Position numbers and translations under genes: made by a program
DNA from: Ramlibacter sp.
GTDB lineage: Bacteria > Pseudomonadota > Gammaproteobacteria > Burkholderiales > Burkholderiaceae_C
NCBI GenBank assembly: GCA_030695945.1
Contig: JAUYOG010000066.1
Span: 1-64,000, forward strand
Direction of reading: 5' to 3'
DNA length: 64,000 nucleotides
Notes under the pieces: generated by a model
Told to the model about the DNA's origin: nothing
Seen by the model: the letters and a program-made list of their open reading frames with translations, nothing else
The model's database searches: none
Shown here: one piece after another, positions 61,806 through 64,000 of the stretch
Position numbering within the stretch: position 1 is the first letter of the stretch
Layout of the letters: each line of letters begins with the position of its first letter

Positions 61806-61839
61806 ACCGCCGCCGGCTCCGTGCTCGTGGCGGTTTTTT
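61806..61839 (+). terminator. Rho-independent terminator behind rplS
   Basis: ACCGCC (61806-61811) pairs with GGCGGT (61829-61834) and is followed directly by a run of six T (61834-61839). It ends the rpsP-rplS transcript and lies just ahead of the Nudix gene start at 61857. Confidence 0.75.
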
Positions 61840-61856
61840 CATTTCGCCCCTCGCAG

Positions 61857-62564
61857 ATGCCCATAGCCCCGATCCCCGCCGACACACCGCTGTCCAAGCT
61901 GCCCAATTTCGACCCGCGCGCCATCCCGGTGAGCGGGATCGACTCGCACTTGCCCGCCGTGCCGCGCGAGGCGCTCGCGCCGGCTGCATTGCGGGCGCGC
62001 TTTGCCGCGCCGCCGAACTGGGAGCCGGAAGTGTGGGCGGAGCGCAAGTTCGCGGATCGGCAGCCCGCGCGGGCCTCGGTCCTGGTGGCGGTGGTGATGC
62101 GCGAGCGGCCCACGGTGCTGCTGACGGAGCGCACGACGCACCTGTCCACCCACTCGGGCCAGGTGGCCTTTCCGGGCGGCAAGCAGGACGAGACGGACGT
62201 CGACGTGGCCCATACGGCATTGCGCGAGGCCCAGGAGGAGATCGGCCTGGCGCCCGGCCTGGTCGAGGTGATCGGGACCATGCCGACCTACACGACGGGC
62301 ACGCAATTCATCGTCACGCCGGTGATCGGCCTGGTCGACCCGGATCACAAGCTCGCGCTCAACGCCTTCGAGGTGGCCGATGCTTTCGAGGTGCCACTGG
62401 ACTTCCTGATGAACCCGGCGCACCACCATCGCCACTCGATCGAGTGGGCCGGCGTGCGGCGCGAGTGGTTCTCCATGCCCTACATGGACGGGAGCACGGA
62501 GCGCTTCATCTGGGGCGCGACGGCCGGGATGCTGCGCAATTTCTACCGGTTCCTCGCGGCCTGA
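61857..62564 (+). CDS. Nudix hydrolase (CoA pyrophosphatase-like)
   Basis: A 235-residue Nudix enzyme. The Nudix box GGKQDETDVDVAHTALREAQ, continuing EEIGL, satisfies GX5EX7REUXEEXGU. The preceding LTERTTHLSTHSGQVAFPGG matches the UPF0035/CoA-diphosphatase signature. It may clear CoA derivatives. The ATG at 61857 avoids the terminator that overlaps an upstream in-frame GTG at 61821. Confidence 0.88.
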   Translation: MPIAPIPADTPLSKLPNFDPRAIPVSGIDSHLPAVPREALAPAALRARFAAPPNWEPEVWAERKFADRQPARASVLVAVVMRERPTVLLTERTTHLSTHSGQVAFPGGKQDETDVDVAHTALREAQEEIGLAPGLVEVIGTMPTYTTGTQFIVTPVIGLVDPDHKLALNAFEVADAFEVPLDFLMNPAHHHRHSIEWAGVRREWFSMPYMDGSTERFIWGATAGMLRNFYRFLAA

Positions 62565-62597
62565 GGGGCGCCGGCGGCGGCGCTTTATGATTGCCGC

Positions 62598-63590
62598 ATG
62601 AGCTTTTTCGCCATCCTGTTCGCGCTGCTGATCGAACAGGTGCGCCCGCTGGGGCGGCACAACCCGATCCACGCGGGCCTGCGAGGGTGGGCCCGATGGG
62701 TCAGCCGCAACTTCGACGCCGGCAAACCGCACCATGGCTGGGTGGCATGGACGCTGGCCGTGCTGGGTCCTTCGCTCGCCGCCCTCGGCGTGCACTGGCT
62801 GCTGGCCCTGTTCGTCGGCTGGCCCTTCGCCGTGCTGTGGAGCGTCGCCGTCCTGTACGTGACGCTCGGCTTCCGGCAGTTCAGCCACCACTTCACCAAC
62901 ATCCGCGATGCGCTCGACACCGGAGACGAGCCGCGCGCCCGCGAGCTGCTGGCGCAGTGGCAGCAGGTGGATGCCAGCGAGCTGCCCCGGAGCGAGATCG
63001 TGCGCCATGTCATCGAATATTCGGTGCTGGCCGCGCACCGGCACGTGTTCGGCGTGCTGGCCTGGTTTTCGGTGCTGGCGGCGTTCGGCTTCGGGCCGGC
63101 GGGCGCGGTGCTGTACCGCATGAGCGAATTCGTCGGGCGTTACTGGAAGTACCGCAGCCGCACGCAATTGCAGCCCGCCAGCGTGGCGCTGCAATCGGCG
63201 GCCGCCCGGGCATGGCACGTCATCGATTGGTTGCCGGCGCGCGTCACCGCCCTGGCGTTCGCCGTGGTCGGCAGCTTCGAGGAAGCCATCGATTGCTGGC
63301 GCAACCATGCACAACGCTTCCCGAACGACAACGACGGCGTGATCCTCGCCGCGACCTCGGGGGCCGTGAACGTGCGCCTGGGCGGCGAAGCGCTCAAGTC
63401 GGCTTTTGCACCCAACAGCTCGCAAACCTTCCGTTCCGCCGGCGGGGAGGCGATGGCCGACACCGAAAGCACCCCCGGCCGCGAAGCCGAGATTGCGCAT
63501 TTGCGCAGCATCGTCGGGCTCGTGTGGCGGTCGGTGGTGCTTTGGATGGTGCTGCTGGCGCTGCTGACGCTCGCCCGCCTGCTGGGTTAG
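62598..63590 (+). CDS. CobD/CbiB-like membrane protein
   Basis: A 330-residue membrane protein related to CobD/CbiB (adenosylcobinamide-phosphate synthase) and Amp[41 protein letters not shown] and [24 protein letters not shown] segments (here [20 protein letters not shown]) fit the shortened betaproteobacterial relatives. About five spans are predicted. No other cobalamin gene is nearby, and in Burkholderiales this gene often precedes hisC, as here. True CbiB activity is therefore uncertain. Confidence 0.78.
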   Translation: MSFFAILFALLIEQVRPLGRHNPIHAGLRGWARWVSRNFDAGKPHHGWVAWTLAVLGPSLAALGVHWLLALFVGWPFAVLWSVAVLYVTLGFRQFSHHFTNIRDALDTGDEPRARELLAQWQQVDASELPRSEIVRHVIEYSVLAAHRHVFGVLAWFSVLAAFGFGPAGAVLYRMSEFVGRYWKYRSRTQLQPASVALQSAAARAWHVIDWLPARVTALAFAVVGSFEEAIDCWRNHAQRFPNDNDGVILAATSGAVNVRLGGEALKSAFAPNSSQTFRSAGGEAMADTESTPGREAEIAHLRSIVGLVWRSVVLWMVLLALLTLARLLG

Positions 63591-63594
63591 CCTG

Positions 63595-64000
63595 ATGGGA
63601 TTCGAGTCGTTCTGGAGCCCGCGGGTGCGCGAGCTCGTGCCGTACGTGCCCGGCGAGCAGCCACGCATTCCCAACCTCGTCAAACTCAATACCAACGAGA
63701 ACCCGTACCCGCCCTCGCCGCACGTGATCGCCGCCATCGCCGAGGCTGCGCGAAGCGGCCTGCAGCTCTACCCCGACCCGGAATCGACGCTGCTGCGCGA
63801 GGCAGTCGCGAGGTACCACGGCCTGGACGCGGGCCAGGTCTTCCCCGGCAACGGTTCGGACGAAGTGCTCGCCCATGCGTTCTTCGCATTCTTCCAGCAT
63901 GACCGGGCGCTGCTGCTGCCGGACGTGACTTACAGCTTCTACCGGGTGTACTGCCGCCTGTACGGGATCGCGGTGCGGCTGGTGCCGGTCGATGACCGCC
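63595..64000 (+). CDS. hisC: Histidinol-phosphate aminotransferase, 5' part (runs off the window)
   Basis: The first 135 codons of a fold-type I PLP aminotransferase of the HisC family. [20 protein letters not shown] is the family signature near the N-terminus, followed by [20 protein letters not shown] and [19 protein letters not shown], then [17 protein letters not shown]. The PLP Lys lies beyond the window end. The start is 4 bp behind the CobD/CbiB-like gene stop. Other his genes would be expected elsewhere, as hisC copies are often detached. Confidence 0.9.
   Translation, partial: MGFESFWSPRVRELVPYVPGEQPRIPNLVKLNTNENPYPPSPHVIAAIAEAARSGLQLYPDPESTLLREAVARYHGLDAGQVFPGNGSDEVLAHAFFAFFQHDRALLLPDVTYSFYRVYCRLYGIAVRLVPVDDR

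Overview
This is a strongly GC-rich chromosomal window that reads as a betaproteobacterium of the order Burkholderiales, most likely family Comamonadaceae (relatives of Ramlibacter or Variovorax). The basis is the Bug-type tricarboxylate-transporter binding protein, the rpsP-rimM-trmD-rplS block followed by Nudix, CobD/CbiB-like and hisC genes, and the overall protein character. This placement is inference. I saw no phage genes, insertion sequences, CRISPR arrays, tRNAs or rRNAs. Most long antisense ORFs are GC-codon-bias shadows.

Layout. 1-3.4 kb: a TAXI-type solute-binding membrane protein and a DmpA-like P1 aminopeptidase (both minus), a methyltransferase and a fragment of an isoprenylcysteine-methyltransferase-like gene (plus). 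3.4-9.9 kb: a minus-strand operon (DUF4395 protein, histidine kinase with a cysteine-rich N-terminus, sigma-54-activating NtrC-type regulator) lies divergent from a plus-strand run (DsrE-like protein, ArsM-like methyltransferase, secreted creatininase-family protein, YncE-like beta-propeller). A good -24/-12 sigma-54 promoter sits in front of the DsrE gene, so the two arms probably form one regulatory circuit. I consider this the best candidate for an undescribed system.

9.9-25.4 kb: a copper and heavy-metal resistance island. It holds a Cys-rich copper-storage protein, a CopA-type P1B-ATPase behind a CopRS-type two-component system and a DUF411 protein, small Met/His-rich envelope proteins, a Met-rich lipoprotein, and a minus-strand operon with a multicopper oxidase, a TolC-family protein, a cupredoxin, two CusF-like proteins and a CpxP-like protein. 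It ends with a CadR-type MerR regulator, a frameshifted CDF transporter under a classical MerR-type operator, and a DMT permease with a very His-rich tail. No RND pump (CusA/CusB) is present.

25.4-34.4 kb: housekeeping and catabolic genes (glycerophosphodiesterase, GFA protein, dodecin, GST, methyltransferase, hydratase, Bug protein, OsmC, acyl-CoA ligase, catalase-like protein). 34.6-38.8 kb: a KaiC-like double ATPase, a hybrid histidine kinase and a thioredoxin-reductase-like flavoprotein in tandem. 38.8-48.4 kb: enolase-superfamily enzyme, voltage-gated channel with zinc ribbon, NDH-2-type dehydrogenase, short MetE-like methionine synthase, serine hydrolase, cupin, response regulator, and MDR oxidoreductase. 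48.7-51.3 kb: ergothioneine genes egtB and egtD plus DUF427. 51.2-59.6 kb: hemerythrin, dioxygenases, a yqjDEK-like membrane operon, SDR, pseudouridine synthase, phosphate transport pair, acetyltransferases. 59.7-64 kb: rpsP-rimM-trmD-rplS, Nudix hydrolase, CobD/CbiB-like protein, and the start of hisC.

Two intergenic regions (1-193 and about 41.81-42.06 kb) carry copies of the same paired inverted repeat. The core sequence is conserved, while the flanking stem arms differ in sequence yet still pair.
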